Source: Acidobacteriota bacterium
GTDB taxonomy: Bacteria > Acidobacteriota > Terriglobia > Bryobacterales > UBA6623
Assembly: GCA_016125275.1 (NCBI GenBank)
Contig: WGMB01000010.1
Coordinates: 62,001 to 126,000, forward strand
Direction: 5' to 3'
DNA: 64,000 nt
The position numbers were made by a program, and so were the translations under genes. Position 1 is the stretch's first letter, and every line of letters begins with the position of its first letter. Under the pieces are notes generated by a model, which was not told the origin of the DNA, made no database searches, and saw only the letters and a list, made by a program, of their open reading frames with translations. This document shows, in pieces, positions 21,701 through 33,637 of the stretch.

Positions 21701-22314
21701 TGGAGAAGTCGATCAGCGACCTCGACCACACCCACAACTTCAAGGTCAGCTACATCTGGGAGCTGCCGATCGGCAAGGGACGGCGTTTCCTGAGCCAGGG
21801 CGGTCCGTTGGCGGCCGTGCTGGGAGGCTGGCGGTTGACCGGTACGCAGTTCTACAACTCCGGCAACCCCATCCGGCTCGTCAATGCGAACACCTTCAAC
21901 ACCTTCGCCGGCCGCATGAACTCGCTCTACATGGACCAGGTCGGGACCTACGACGGCTGGGTCGTCAACCATGACAATCCCAACTGGCTGGGCGACGACC
22001 GCTACTTCGTCCCCTCTTCGTTCTTCGGCGAGCAAAGCGCCACGGCGCTGGGCCGCACCCGTCCGGGCGATGAGACCCGTTACAACCCCAAGGCGCGGTC
22101 GCCCTGGAGCATGGTCGAGAACTACTCACTCGCGAAGAGCTTTCAGCTCACCGAGGGCGTACGGCTCGACCTGCGCTGGGAGGCCTTCAACGCCTTCAAC
22201 CGTTCGGTCTTTCAGACCGGCGATCAGAACATCACTTCGCCGAACTTCGGTCGCGTGCAGGGTACGGCCAACCAGCCCCGGCGCATGCAACTGGGTTTGA
22301 AGTTGTACTGGTAG
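18784..22314 (+). CDS. Large TonB-dependent receptor with carboxypeptidase-regulatory domain
   Basis: 1176-residue outer-membrane receptor of the acidobacterial type. Order: signal peptide (LLVAGALLLLLAAGLLGQA); a carboxypeptidase regulatory-like domain at about 24-105 (GVISGSVTDGTGAVIPGATI, FTIPSLQAGTYRVEVEAEGF); a plug domain (IDELPLVVGGRMRSPFDLAL, FTVESNGFKAEYGRASGG); then a long 22-strand-type barrel with many aromatic strand ends, closing with RRMQLGLKLYW. No clear TonB box is visible. The ATG at 18784 is chosen for the signal peptide and the GGAGG eleven bases upstream. Likely imports an oligosaccharide, peptide or chelate; no ligand-specific genes adjoin it. It is a single-gene unit between two terminators. 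Confidence 0.9.
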   Translation: MKRLLVAGALLLLLAAGLLGQADRGVISGSVTDGTGAVIPGATIRAIRTETNTTAQTSTTESGDFTIPSLQAGTYRVEVEAEGFKQFVVTDIKLVAGGSARVTALLEIGSLSESVEVISSAVQLDTTSAKVISSVSTKMIDELPLVVGGRMRSPFDLALVTPEANQYNGGDQDRDFQIGGSVGGTYGATMDGVSILTGRFNSVEWASVNTPSVDAIQEFTVESNGFKAEYGRASGGIMTFTTKSGTNELHGTAYEFLRNSALDSRRFFEAQKATLKQHDFGWSLGGPVYIPKVYDGRNKTFFFAAQEWFRDRVGAASQRFSVPTPEMYNGDFTQWVDQNDVLIPIYDPSTTRRSADGSGFVRDPFVGNVIPQSRFSSVASGIKEQAQPVLAPNNAGPVGTSAYVRNNYINNVGTALNPWNKISIKVDHHFTDNFRVNYLYNWGLHDGPSPGPDGFPGLPAPLNGNRRGRQRSPLQRFGATWVVTPTIVNSFYGGLQKWKERNASENVGGDWKAKGVCIPNAFDCNENFPIITFDDFENWGASAGDGSENPVWSFGDDITITRGKHTFKAGYLYELMHYNGFGRQSLMGQADFRRLSTSIPGNNNLAVGGGSSFASFLLGEAWGGGTENDRFVGQQWRSHGMYVQDDFKVNRKLTLNFGVRYEFTLPPIEVKDRWSDWTPDRPNPGATRPDGTPLLGALRFAGFLPGEEGKRALVNGSYGGVAPRFGMAYQLDPKTVVRVGAGVSNGVVKTVTGSTHFEGAIIIFRPATTDNGVTPAFNLDQGIPDYPVPPFIDPAFSNGNNTAFWDNEAVRLPETYQWTLSIQRQLGQSWVFETSYNATVGAQLVAGLKNINQVPWQMVDQLGNSLLGARLDSAQARAAGIQVPYQEIFDDFGPNVSVSQALRPYPQVRDIQTFQGHGDKSGHSSYHSWIAKINKQFGNGVSVQSSYVLSKLISDVDSYGEATTAQDQYNRSLEKSISDLDHTHNFKVSYIWELPIGKGRRFLSQGGPLAAVLGGWRLTGTQFYNSGNPIRLVNANTFNTFAGRMNSLYMDQVGTYDGWVVNHDNPNWLGDDRYFVPSSFFGEQSATALGRTRPGDETRYNPKARSPWSMVENYSLAKSFQLTEGVRLDLRWEAFNAFNRSVFQTGDQNITSPNFGRVQGTANQPRRMQLGLKLYW

Positions 22315-22336
22315 GGCCGCCCCACCCTACATCCCT

Positions 22337-22376
22337 GGCGCGGGCTCGTCGTGGGGCCCGCGCCCTTTCTTTTTTC
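22337..22376 (+). terminator. Intrinsic terminator after the TonB receptor
   Basis: GGCGCGGGC (22337-22345) pairs perfectly with GCCCGCGCC (22356-22364), ten-base loop, followed by CTTTCTTTTTTC. Confidence 0.88.
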
Positions 22377-22414
22377 TGCAACAAACCACGCCCGGGCCGG
22401 ATCATTCCCCTGGA

Positions 22415-22825
22415 ATGCGAATTCTCGTGATGGCCGTGATCGTCTGTTGCCTGGCCGCTTGCGGACCGGACCCCGCCCCGTCTCCGGAACCCACCGGCGC
22501 GCCGGAAACGGAAACGGCGGACCCCCTCGTCAATCGAGTCTGGATGCGCGACGACCCGGGCAACCTCCCCGGCCGCCAGCGGATCTTCCTGGACGACGGC
22601 GTGCTGTTGTCGGGCTCCTGCTGGGAGCCCTACCGCCTGTCGAAATGGCGGCGCGACGGCGACGAGCGCGTCATTTGGACGGAAGACGGCGTGGAGATTC
22701 CGGCGCAAGTGTTGGAGCTGACGCCGTCGGGGCTGCGACTGCGGCTTGCGCTGGTCTCGGGTACGGCGGAGGAGTCCTACCGGCTCGCCGAGACGCCTTG
22801 GGTCTGCCCGGACGTGCCTCGCTGA
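22415..22825 (+). CDS. Small lipoprotein of unknown function
   Basis: A 136-residue protein with a good lipoprotein signal: hydrophobic ILVMAVIVCC then the lipobox L13-A-A-C16. A Pro/Thr/Glu-rich linker (about 17-37) tethers a small beta-rich domain of about 95 residues with WMRDDPGNLPG, IFLDDGVLLSGSCWEPYRL and ERVIWTEDGVEIPAQVLEL. The pattern (release form, then GSCWEPYRLSKW) looks like small lipocalin-type or META-like proteins, but I cannot assign a family. It converges with the nitrilase gene seven bases downstream. Confidence 0.7.
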   Translation: MRILVMAVIVCCLAACGPDPAPSPEPTGAPETETADPLVNRVWMRDDPGNLPGRQRIFLDDGVLLSGSCWEPYRLSKWRRDGDERVIWTEDGVEIPAQVLELTPSGLRLRLALVSGTAEESYRLAETPWVCPDVPR

Positions 22826-22832
22826 CGCCGGC

Positions 22833-23681
22833 CTACGGCTGACGCAACAGGTCTCCGTAGATTTCCGGGCGGCGATCGCGCACCGGCCCGGCGCCCACGC
22901 GTTCGTCCAAGATCACCTCGCCCAGCACCAGCTCATCGTCCTCGGTCTGATTCTGGGCGACGATGCGTCCCCTCGGGTCGATCAGCAGCGCTCGGTGCGG
23001 GTGCACAAAGGCCAGCCAGACGCCGTTCTCGAAGGCCCGGGTGCGCATCAGGGCGTCGTTGAGGTCGTTGTAGGAGCCCCAAGCCGGCACGAGGATGAGC
23101 TGCGCGCCGCGAATCGCAAGCACACGGGCCGTTTCGGGCAAGCGCCGGTCGTAGCAGATGAGTGCGCCCAGCTTGCCCAAGCCGGTCTGCGACACCGGGA
23201 AAGCGGCTCCCTTGGTATTGAACGGTTCGTCGTGGGCGTTGTGGCTCTTGGAGTAATGCAGCGCGATCTCGCCGGCGGGGTCGAAGAGCGCGACGGAGTT
23301 ATACATCTTCCCTTCCCGCAGCTCGGCAAAGCCCAACATCAAGTGGATCTTCAGCTCGCGGGCCAACGCCTTCGCTCTCTTCAGATATGGCCCGTCCAAG
23401 GATTCGCCGATCGCGAGATAGCGTTGCTGCTCCAACTCCGGCTGCCGCTTGTCATTGCCGACGTAGCCTTCGAGAAAACCTTCCGGCGTGACGACAATCG
23501 CGGCGCCCTTGGCCGCGGCTTCTCGGGCGAAGCGCTCGAGCTCGGCGAAATTGGCTTCCTTGTCCCAGGCGACGGGTTCCACGCTGACGGCCGCCAGCAC
23601 AAAGCGCTGCGGTCCACCACCGTCAGCGGCGACCACGAGCTGGGCCAACAGGCCGAGGAACAGGCCGAGGCGGAGCGGCAT
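22833..23681 (-). CDS. Exported nitrilase-superfamily carbon-nitrogen hydrolase
   Basis: 282 residues with a signal peptide (LRLGLFLGLLAQLVVAADG) and a complete nitrilase-superfamily triad: E67 in VVTPEGFLEGY, K145 in ALHYSKSHNAHDE, and C176 in GALICYDRRLPE. The family hydrolyses nitriles, amides or carbamoyl groups; export makes it unusual, as most members are cytoplasmic. The substrate is unknown. ATG at 23681 is preferred over TTG at 23690 because a TATCTT box sits seven bases before it. Confidence 0.85.
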   Translation of the reverse strand: MPLRLGLFLGLLAQLVVAADGGGPQRFVLAAVSVEPVAWDKEANFAELERFAREAAAKGAAIVVTPEGFLEGYVGNDKRQPELEQQRYLAIGESLDGPYLKRAKALARELKIHLMLGFAELREGKMYNSVALFDPAGEIALHYSKSHNAHDEPFNTKGAAFPVSQTGLGKLGALICYDRRLPETARVLAIRGAQLILVPAWGSYNDLNDALMRTRAFENGVWLAFVHPHRALLIDPRGRIVAQNQTEDDELVLGEVILDERVGAGPVRDRRPEIYGDLLRQP

Positions 23682-23688
23682 GGCGCTC

Positions 23689-23694
23689 AAGATA
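23689..23694 (-). promoter_or_regulatory. TATCTT -10 box before the nitrilase gene
   Basis: TATCTT on the minus strand, seven bases before ATG 23681, with no Shine-Dalgarno between. Such spacing would start the message at or within a base or two of the ATG. Confidence 0.5.
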
Positions 23695-23733
23695 CCGCAT
23701 TCGCCGGGGTTGCGAGCGCGGGACCGGCGGCGC

Positions 23734-23739
23734 TATCCT
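23734..23739 (+). promoter_or_regulatory. TATCCT -10 box before the cytochrome c gene
   Basis: TATCCT nine bases before the GTG at 23749; it lies 39 bases from the divergent nitrilase box. Confidence 0.5.
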
Positions 23740-23748
23740 CGGGCGGTT

Positions 23749-24531
23749 GTGATCCGGGCCCTCCCGCTCCTGTTGTTCGCTGTCTCCCTGGCCGCGGCCG
23801 AGAATCCTCTGGCTCGTGACGCCGCCGCCGTAGCCGCCGGACGCGCCACATTCCTCGAGCGCTGCGCCGTCTGCCATGGGCAAGACGCCAAGGGCGGCCA
23901 GGCCGCCAACCTCACCCGCGCCCGAGCCGTCGCCGGCGGCACAGACCAAGGCTTGTTCCGCATCATCCGGGAGGGCTTCCCGGGTACCGCGATGCCGCCG
24001 CAGACCGATCTCAACGACGACGGCGTGTGGCAGCTCGTCAGCTATCTCCACAGTTTGGCGCGCCCCGGCGAGCAGCCGCCCGTGGAAGGCGACGCCACAG
24101 CCGGAGCCAAGCTTTTCCGAGACCGCGGCTGCATCTCCTGCCACATCGTTGACGGGCAGGGCGGCTTCTGGGGGCCCGGGCTCGATTCCATCGCCTCCCG
24201 CAAGCGGACGGAAGAGATTCGCGCTGACATCCTGGACCCCGGCGCCGTCGTCGACGAAGGGTATCGCCGCGTGGCCGTACGGACCAAGGACGGCCGCCGC
24301 ATCGAGGGTCTGCTCAAGAATGAGGACACCTTCTCGCTCCAGGTCCTCACGCGCGACGGCTCCTACGCTCTGCTGGAGCGCCCCCAGATCGCGAGCGTCG
24401 AGAAGCTGGAAGGCTCTCCGATGCCCAAGCCTGCCGCCTTCACCTCGGAAGAGCTCCAGAACCTGCTGGCCTTCCTCGACCGTCAGCGCGACCCTTACCT
24501 ATCCTTCGAACGAGGTTTCAACAACTACTAG
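23749..24531 (+). CDS. Diheme cytochrome c with TIGR02603-like C-terminal domain
   Basis: A 260-residue periplasmic electron carrier. Signal peptide (IRALPLLLFAVSLAAA), a first cytochrome c domain with C39-A-V-C42-H43 and a likely Met ligand in GTAMPPQ, and a second heme motif C128-I-S-C131-H132. The second half (ILDPGAVVDEGYRRVAVRT, GRRIEGLLKNEDTFSLQVL, ELQNLLAFL) matches the heme-binding domain known from planctomycete/verrucomicrobial proteins (TIGR02603). The start is GTG at 23749. The stop TAG shares its G with the GTG start of the PQQ dehydrogenase gene, so this is very likely the electron acceptor of that enzyme. Confidence 0.88.
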   Translation: MIRALPLLLFAVSLAAAENPLARDAAAVAAGRATFLERCAVCHGQDAKGGQAANLTRARAVAGGTDQGLFRIIREGFPGTAMPPQTDLNDDGVWQLVSYLHSLARPGEQPPVEGDATAGAKLFRDRGCISCHIVDGQGGFWGPGLDSIASRKRTEEIRADILDPGAVVDEGYRRVAVRTKDGRRIEGLLKNEDTFSLQVLTRDGSYALLERPQIASVEKLEGSPMPKPAAFTSEELQNLLAFLDRQRDPYLSFERGFNNY

Positions 24532-26108
24532 TGCGGCTCCTGATGCACTTCTCCCGCGCGGCGCTCCTGGCGTCTCTGGCCGTCTCAGCGACGGCGCAAA
24601 CCGTCGAGGCCCGCTTCGAGGACGCTCGCAACTGGGCCACCTATGACGGCGACAACACCGGGCGGCGCTATCGCGAGCTCGACCAGATCACGCCGGCGAA
24701 CGTGAAGCGGCTGACCGTGCAGTGGGCCTTCCAGTATCAGCCGGCCATTTCGCGGTCATTGGCGACGCCGCTGGCGCAGGACGGCATCGTTTACATCAGC
24801 GGCGGCGGCTCGACCGCGTACGCCATCGACGGCCGGACCGGGCGGACGGTTTGGCGCTACGACTACCCCTTCGCCGGCAGCGACGAAGACCGCAAGCGCG
24901 ACTGGAACCGCGGCGTCGCGCTATCCGGCAATCGTCTCTTCCTGGCGACGATCGACTGTCACGTCGTCGCCCTCGACCGCCGCAACGGCGCCTTGCTGTG
25001 GCGCTCGAAGATCAACATCGAGCAGCCCTGCCTGGGCTCGACGGCGGCCCCGTTCGTAGTGAAGAACCTGGTGCTGATCGGCAACAGCGGCGGGGACACC
25101 GGCTTGGTGCGGGGCTTCGTGGACGCTTTCGACACCGAAACCGGCGAGCGTTCGTGGCGGCTTTACACCGTCCCCAAACCGGGCGAAAAGGGTTCGGAGA
25201 CCTGGGGCGACAACGACGCCTGGAAGGGCGGCGGTGCGGCCACTTGGACGACCGGCAGCTACGATCCGGACCTGGACCTGCTCTACTGGCCTACCGGCAA
25301 CCCCGGCCCCAAGGATTTCGACGGCCGCGACCGGCCCGGCGACAACCTCTATACGGCCTCCGTGCTGGCCATCCGTCCCGACACCGGCGAGCTCGTCTGG
25401 CACTTCCAGTTCACCCCGCACGACGAGCACGACTGGGACGCCAACGAGACCCCCGTGCTGGTGGACGCCGATTGGCAAGGCAAGCCGCGCAAGCTGCTGT
25501 TGCATGCCGACCGCAACGGCTTCTTCTACGTGCTCGACCGCGCCACGGGCAAGTTTCTGCAGGGAACGCCGTTCGCCAAGCAGACCTGGGCGAAGGGTCT
25601 GACCGCGGAAGGCCGGCCGGTCCTGATTCCCGAGGCGGCGCCGGCGCGCGAGGGGCCCATCGTCTGCCCGGACATCCACGGCGGCACGAACTGGCAGTCG
25701 CCGGCATTCAATCCAGCCACCCGCCTGTTCTACCTGATCGCCCGCGACGGCTGCGGACGCTACTACCAAACCGGCTACAGCATCGACTACGAGCTGGGCG
25801 AGGCCCAGCAGTACCTGCGGGCGCTGGACATCCAAACCGGGAAGCTGCGCTGGGAGATCCCCTTCCTCGGCGACGAGAGCCAGGAGATCAACCACGCCGG
25901 CGCCATGACGACCTCCGGCGGGCTGGTCTTCTTCTCCAGCCGCGAGGGCAACTTCATGGCCGCCGACGCCAAGACCGGCGAGCTGTTGTGGGGCTTCAAC
26001 ACCGGCGGCAACATCCGAGCCTCGCCGATGACCTACGAGGCCGGCGGCAAGCAGTACGTCGCGGTCGCCACCAAGGCCGGGATCTTTGCCTTCGGACTGT
26101 TCGACTAG
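24531..26108 (+). CDS. PQQ-dependent dehydrogenase (quinoprotein), exported
   Basis: A 525-residue eight-bladed beta-propeller quinoprotein. Signal peptide (MHFSRAALLASLAVSATAQ) and then the opening block WATYDGDNTGRRYRELDQI, the W-docking-type repeats (YAIDGRTGRTVWRYD, VALDRRNGALLWRSKI, LAIRPDTGELVWHFQ, LDIQTGKLRWEIPF, MAADAKTGELLWGFNTGG) and the Ca/PQQ-site segment TPHDEHDWDANETPVL. The family oxidises alcohols or sugars in the periplasm and passes electrons to cytochrome c. No fused heme domain, so the upstream diheme protein is the natural acceptor. Start is GTG 24531, or ATG 24543. No PQQ synthesis genes are in the window. Confidence 0.88.
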   Translation: MRLLMHFSRAALLASLAVSATAQTVEARFEDARNWATYDGDNTGRRYRELDQITPANVKRLTVQWAFQYQPAISRSLATPLAQDGIVYISGGGSTAYAIDGRTGRTVWRYDYPFAGSDEDRKRDWNRGVALSGNRLFLATIDCHVVALDRRNGALLWRSKINIEQPCLGSTAAPFVVKNLVLIGNSGGDTGLVRGFVDAFDTETGERSWRLYTVPKPGEKGSETWGDNDAWKGGGAATWTTGSYDPDLDLLYWPTGNPGPKDFDGRDRPGDNLYTASVLAIRPDTGELVWHFQFTPHDEHDWDANETPVLVDADWQGKPRKLLLHADRNGFFYVLDRATGKFLQGTPFAKQTWAKGLTAEGRPVLIPEAAPAREGPIVCPDIHGGTNWQSPAFNPATRLFYLIARDGCGRYYQTGYSIDYELGEAQQYLRALDIQTGKLRWEIPFLGDESQEINHAGAMTTSGGLVFFSSREGNFMAADAKTGELLWGFNTGGNIRASPMTYEAGGKQYVAVATKAGIFAFGLFD

Positions 26109-26114
26109 CCCGCG

Positions 26115-27503
<1,389 letters not shown>

Positions 27504-27507
27504 GATT

Positions 27508-27579
27508 GCGTGAACCGTAGTCCGTGAACAGTGAGCCGTGGCCCGAGACGGCTCACGGTGGACGGCTCACGATTCACGG
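27508..27579. repeat. Intergenic palindromic repeat between sucB and lpdA
   Basis: About 72 bases built from short T-G-A-A/G-C-C-G units: TGAACCGT (27511), CCGTGAAC (27522), GTGAGCCGT (27531-27539), then inverted copies ACGGCTCAC at 27548-27556 and 27562-27570 and TTCACGG (27573). The arms align at 24 of 32 positions, giving a large imperfect hairpin in either transcript. It resembles REP-like intergenic elements. Confidence 0.7.
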
Positions 27580-27585
27580 CTTCTT

Positions 27586-28878
27586 TTAGATTTCCAGCAG
27601 CAGCCGCTCCGGTCTCTCCAGCACATCCTTGATGTGCCGCAGGAACGTCACCGCTTCGCGGCCGTCCACCAGGCGGTGGTCGTAGGTGAGCGCCAAATAC
27701 ATCATCGGGCGCGCCACGATTTGACCGTCAATCACGACGGCGCGCTCCTGAATGTTATGCATCCCGAGGATGCCGCTCTGCGGCGGATTGACGATCGGCG
27801 TCGAGAGCATCGAGCCGTAGATGCCACCGTTGGAGATGGTGAACGTCCCGCCCTGCAGCTCCGAGAGCTCGATCTTGTTCTTCTGCGCGCGCTCGGCGAA
27901 GTCCGCGATCTTGGCTTCGATCTCGGCGAAGCTGAGGCGCTCGGCGTTGCGCAGGATCGGCACCACCAGCCCGCGTCCGCCGCCGACGGCAATGCCGATG
28001 TCATGGTACTTGCGGTAGACGATGTGGTTGCCGTCGATGCGCGCGTTCACGGCCGGAATCGCCTTGAGCGCTTCCACCGATGCGCGCACGAAGAACGACA
28101 TGAAGCCTAGCTTCACGCCATGCTTCTTCAGGAACGCGTCCTTGAAGTGGCCCCGCATCTCCATGACGGCCGTCATGTCGACCTCGTTGAACGTCGTCAG
28201 CAGAGCGGCGTTCTGCTGAGCGTTCACCAGGTTCTTCGCGATGATCTTCCGCATCGGAGTCATCGCGACGACTTCTTCTTCGCGGCCGGGTTCGTCGGAG
28301 GCTACCGGCGGCGCCGAGGGAGGCTCCGGCGCTCGCGGAGCCGGAGGCGGCGCTGGTGCGGCGGGAGCAGGAGCGGCCGGCGCCTCGGCGACGGCGCGCT
28401 GCGCGTCTTCCTTCAGGACGCGTCCGCCCGGACCGGAACCCTCGACAGAAGCAGCGTCCACGCCGCCCTGAGCGAGGACCCTCTGCGCCGACGGCATCAC
28501 CCGCGGCGCACCGTCGGCGGCGGTCTTCGTCTCGGCCTTGGCGGCCGGTGCGGCGGCAGGCTTCTCAGCGGGCTTCTCCGCCGCCTTCGGCGCGGGCTTC
28601 GCAGCTTCGGCCTTCGGCTTGGCTCCGTCCGCCGGAGCCGCCCCTTCCTCCAGCAACCCGATCACGTCGCCGACGGCCGCTTCTTCGCCGTTCTTCTTCA
28701 GAATCTTCTTGAGGATTCCGCTCGACGGAGCCGGCAGCTCGATGGCGGCTTTGTCAGTCTCGATCTCGACGAGCACCTCGTCGACATCGACGTAGTCGCC
28801 TTCCGACTTACGCCACTGCCCGATCTGGACTTCGGTGATGGATTCGCCCGATTGAGGGACTTTCAGCTCGACAGCCAT
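27586..28878 (-). CDS. sucB: 2-oxoglutarate dehydrogenase E2, dihydrolipoyl succinyltransferase
   Basis: 430 residues: one lipoyl domain (1-78) with the modified Lys in [17 protein letters not shown]; an Ala/Pro/Lys-rich linker; the E3-binding domain around [19 protein letters not shown] (residues 135-165); a second Pro/Ala linker; and the catalytic domain ending with active-site [15 protein letters not shown] (H-x3-D-G). The single lipoyl domain and the SucA-type E1 next door make this the succinyltransferase. ATG 28878 ([13 protein letters not shown]) is the family start; the frame also opens 60 bases upstream. Confidence 0.95.
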   Translation of the reverse strand: MAVELKVPQSGESITEVQIGQWRKSEGDYVDVDEVLVEIETDKAAIELPAPSSGILKKILKKNGEEAAVGDVIGLLEEGAAPADGAKPKAEAAKPAPKAAEKPAEKPAAAPAAKAETKTAADGAPRVMPSAQRVLAQGGVDAASVEGSGPGGRVLKEDAQRAVAEAPAAPAPAAPAPPPAPRAPEPPSAPPVASDEPGREEEVVAMTPMRKIIAKNLVNAQQNAALLTTFNEVDMTAVMEMRGHFKDAFLKKHGVKLGFMSFFVRASVEALKAIPAVNARIDGNHIVYRKYHDIGIAVGGGRGLVVPILRNAERLSFAEIEAKIADFAERAQKNKIELSELQGGTFTISNGGIYGSMLSTPIVNPPQSGILGMHNIQERAVVIDGQIVARPMMYLALTYDHRLVDGREAVTFLRHIKDVLERPERLLLEI

Positions 28879-28955
28879 GGCCTGGATACGGCTGGGCGGA
28901 GCCGCCGCTTGTCGGCCGACCCCGCCAGCGTTTTTCATTGTCGCACTTTCGAGCG

Positions 28956-31781
<2,826 letters not shown>

Positions 31782-31899
31782 TTGGAACTTCCGTTTGGGC
31801 GAGGCTCCGCCGCAAGGCGCAACCCCCTCAGCTACTCATGAGACCATCGGCGCCGAGAGCGGTCAAGCCCACCCGAGGGGGAAAAGAAGAGGATTCCAG

Positions 31900-32733
31900 A
31901 TGGCGCAAACCAAGAGATTCAAGATCGGAGACCTGGAGGTCGGCGAAGGCGCGCCTCTGTTCCTCATCTGCGGGCCCTGCGTGATTGAATCGGAGCCGCA
32001 TGCCGTCGCCGTCGCACGCGCCGTCGGCCAGGCCGCCGAGGACGCGGGTCTGCGTGTCATCTTCAAGGCTTCGTTCGACAAAGCGAATCGCACCAGTGCG
32101 GAATCGTACCGCGGCCCGGGGCTCCGCGAGGGCCTGCGCATCTTGGCGGCGGTCAAGCGGGAGACCGGTCTCCCGATCTTGACCGATATCCACGAGCCGG
32201 CCCAAGCAGGCCCGGCCGCCGAAGTTTGCGACGTGCTGCAGATTCCCGCCTTCTTGTGCCGCCAAACGGATCTTTTGATCGAAGCCGGTCGCACCGGCCG
32301 CGTGGTGAACATCAAGAAGGGGCAGTTCCTGGCGCCCTGGGACATGGCCTACGCCGCCGAAAAGGTCATCTCCGGAGGCGGTGACCGGATCATCCTCACC
32401 GAGCGCGGATCGAGCTTCGGTTACCAGAACTTGGTCGTCGATTTTCGCGGGCTGCCGATGATGCGCGATCTCGGCTGGCCGACGGTGCTCGACGTCACCC
32501 ACAGCCTGCAGCTCCCCGGCGCCGCCAAGGGCAAGAGCGGCGGGCAGCCGGAGTTCATCGAGACGCTGGCCCGCGCCGGAGTCGCGGCCGGAGCCGACGG
32601 GCTGTTCTTCGAGACGCACGAGGCGCCCGAGAGGGCTCTCTCCGATGGGGCCAACGCCCTGCGCCTGGACCTGCTGCCCGGTTTGCTGACGAGGATGGCC
32701 GAGCTGGGCCGGCTGGTGCGGAGCTGGAGCTAG
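31900..32733 (+). CDS. kdsA: 3-deoxy-8-phosphooctulonate (KDO8P) synthase
   Basis: 277 residues. Condenses phosphoenolpyruvate with arabinose 5-phosphate, the first committed step to the KDO of lipopolysaccharide. Motifs: FLICGPCVIESE, VIFKASFDKANRTS, LTDIHEPAQ, VNIKKGQFLAPWDM and TERGSSFGYQNLVVDFR. A Cys is found in GPCVIE and in the AEVCDVLQIPAFLCRQ block, compatible with either metal-dependent or -independent class; I cannot decide. A purine-rich stretch AGAAGAGGA at 31885-31893 serves as ribosome site. Supports a Gram-negative envelope. Confidence 0.95.
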   Translation: MAQTKRFKIGDLEVGEGAPLFLICGPCVIESEPHAVAVARAVGQAAEDAGLRVIFKASFDKANRTSAESYRGPGLREGLRILAAVKRETGLPILTDIHEPAQAGPAAEVCDVLQIPAFLCRQTDLLIEAGRTGRVVNIKKGQFLAPWDMAYAAEKVISGGGDRIILTERGSSFGYQNLVVDFRGLPMMRDLGWPTVLDVTHSLQLPGAAKGKSGGQPEFIETLARAGVAAGADGLFFETHEAPERALSDGANALRLDLLPGLLTRMAELGRLVRSWS

Positions 32734-32755
32734 CCGACGCGGTTTGGCGCCGCGG

Positions 32756-33598
32756 ATGCTCCCACAGCCCCCGATGCGGGTAACCGACGAACAGCGGGAG
32801 TCGCTGCGCGAGAACGGCTATGCCGTCTTTCGGCAAGTCATCGATCCCGCCGTGGCGCAGCGGGCCGCCGCCGAGATCGTCCGGTTCGTGGGCGCCGATC
32901 TCGCCGATCCTTCCACCTGGTATCGCGGCGATCGGCGGCTCGACGGTATCGCGCCCCTGCATCATGCCGACGGATTGTGGGAGGTACGGCAGCAGCCGGG
33001 GGTGTATGAGGTCTTCCGCCGGCTGTGGGGCGCCGACAACCTCTACGTGGATATGAACCGTTGCTGCTTCCGGCCCCCGGCCTCGCCGCAGCATCCGGGC
33101 CGCAGCCTGGGAGAGATCCACTGGGACATCGATCCGCGCGGGCCCTTGCCGCCGTCGCTCCAGGGCATCGCGCTGCTCTCCGACGTCGGCCGCAACGGCG
33201 GCGGCTACCAATGCGTGCCGTCGATCTACCGGAAAGTCGACGAATGGCTCGCTCAGAACGCCCACGCCCCGGACTTCGACTTCTTCAACCCCGGCATCGA
33301 CTTCGGCGACGCGGTACAGGTGCAGGGTTGCGCGGGCGACTTGATCGTGTGGTCCACCCGCCTGCCCCATGGGCCCGCCCCGAACTTCTCGCGGACTCCT
33401 CGGATCGCCGCCTTCGTCTCGATGGGAGTGGCGAACCAAGACCCGGAGCTGCGGGCGGAGCGGGTGAGCTGGTGGCGTGACAAACGCGCTCCGCCCTGGT
33501 GGCGAGGCCTGCCGGGTCAGCTCGACCCCGAGCCGGGCCCGCCGGCGCGCCTCACCGCTCTGGGCCGCAAGCTCGTCGGCGTGGAGCCTTGGGGCTAA
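32756..33598 (+). CDS. Phytanoyl-CoA dioxygenase (PhyH)-family oxygenase
   Basis: A 280-residue Fe(II)/2-oxoglutarate-dependent oxygenase. The iron ligands appear as H122-W-D124 in GEIHWDIDP and a distal His in RLPHGPAPNFSRTPRIA, whose Arg would bind 2-oxoglutarate. The N-terminal REN-G-Y-A-V-F-R-Q block is typical of the family. PhyH proteins hydroxylate diverse small molecules; substrate unknown. The start could be ATG 32756, ATG 32774 or TTG 32744; 32774 would put the ATG directly before VTDEQRESLRENG. Followed 39 bases later by an ABC ATPase gene. Confidence 0.82.
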   Translation: MLPQPPMRVTDEQRESLRENGYAVFRQVIDPAVAQRAAAEIVRFVGADLADPSTWYRGDRRLDGIAPLHHADGLWEVRQQPGVYEVFRRLWGADNLYVDMNRCCFRPPASPQHPGRSLGEIHWDIDPRGPLPPSLQGIALLSDVGRNGGGYQCVPSIYRKVDEWLAQNAHAPDFDFFNPGIDFGDAVQVQGCAGDLIVWSTRLPHGPAPNFSRTPRIAAFVSMGVANQDPELRAERVSWWRDKRAPPWWRGLPGQLDPEPGPPARLTALGRKLVGVEPWG

Positions 33599-33637
33599 GG
33601 TGCGTCGAAAGGATACGGCTTGGGGAATTGGGCGACA

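Noticed and set aside
18796-22035. A 1079-codon open frame antisense to the TonB receptor
   Set aside because: It is a shadow of the high-GC coding strand; it has no family likeness, no ribosome site, and its composition (Val, Asp, Gly, Arg rich) is that of antisense GC-rich frames.
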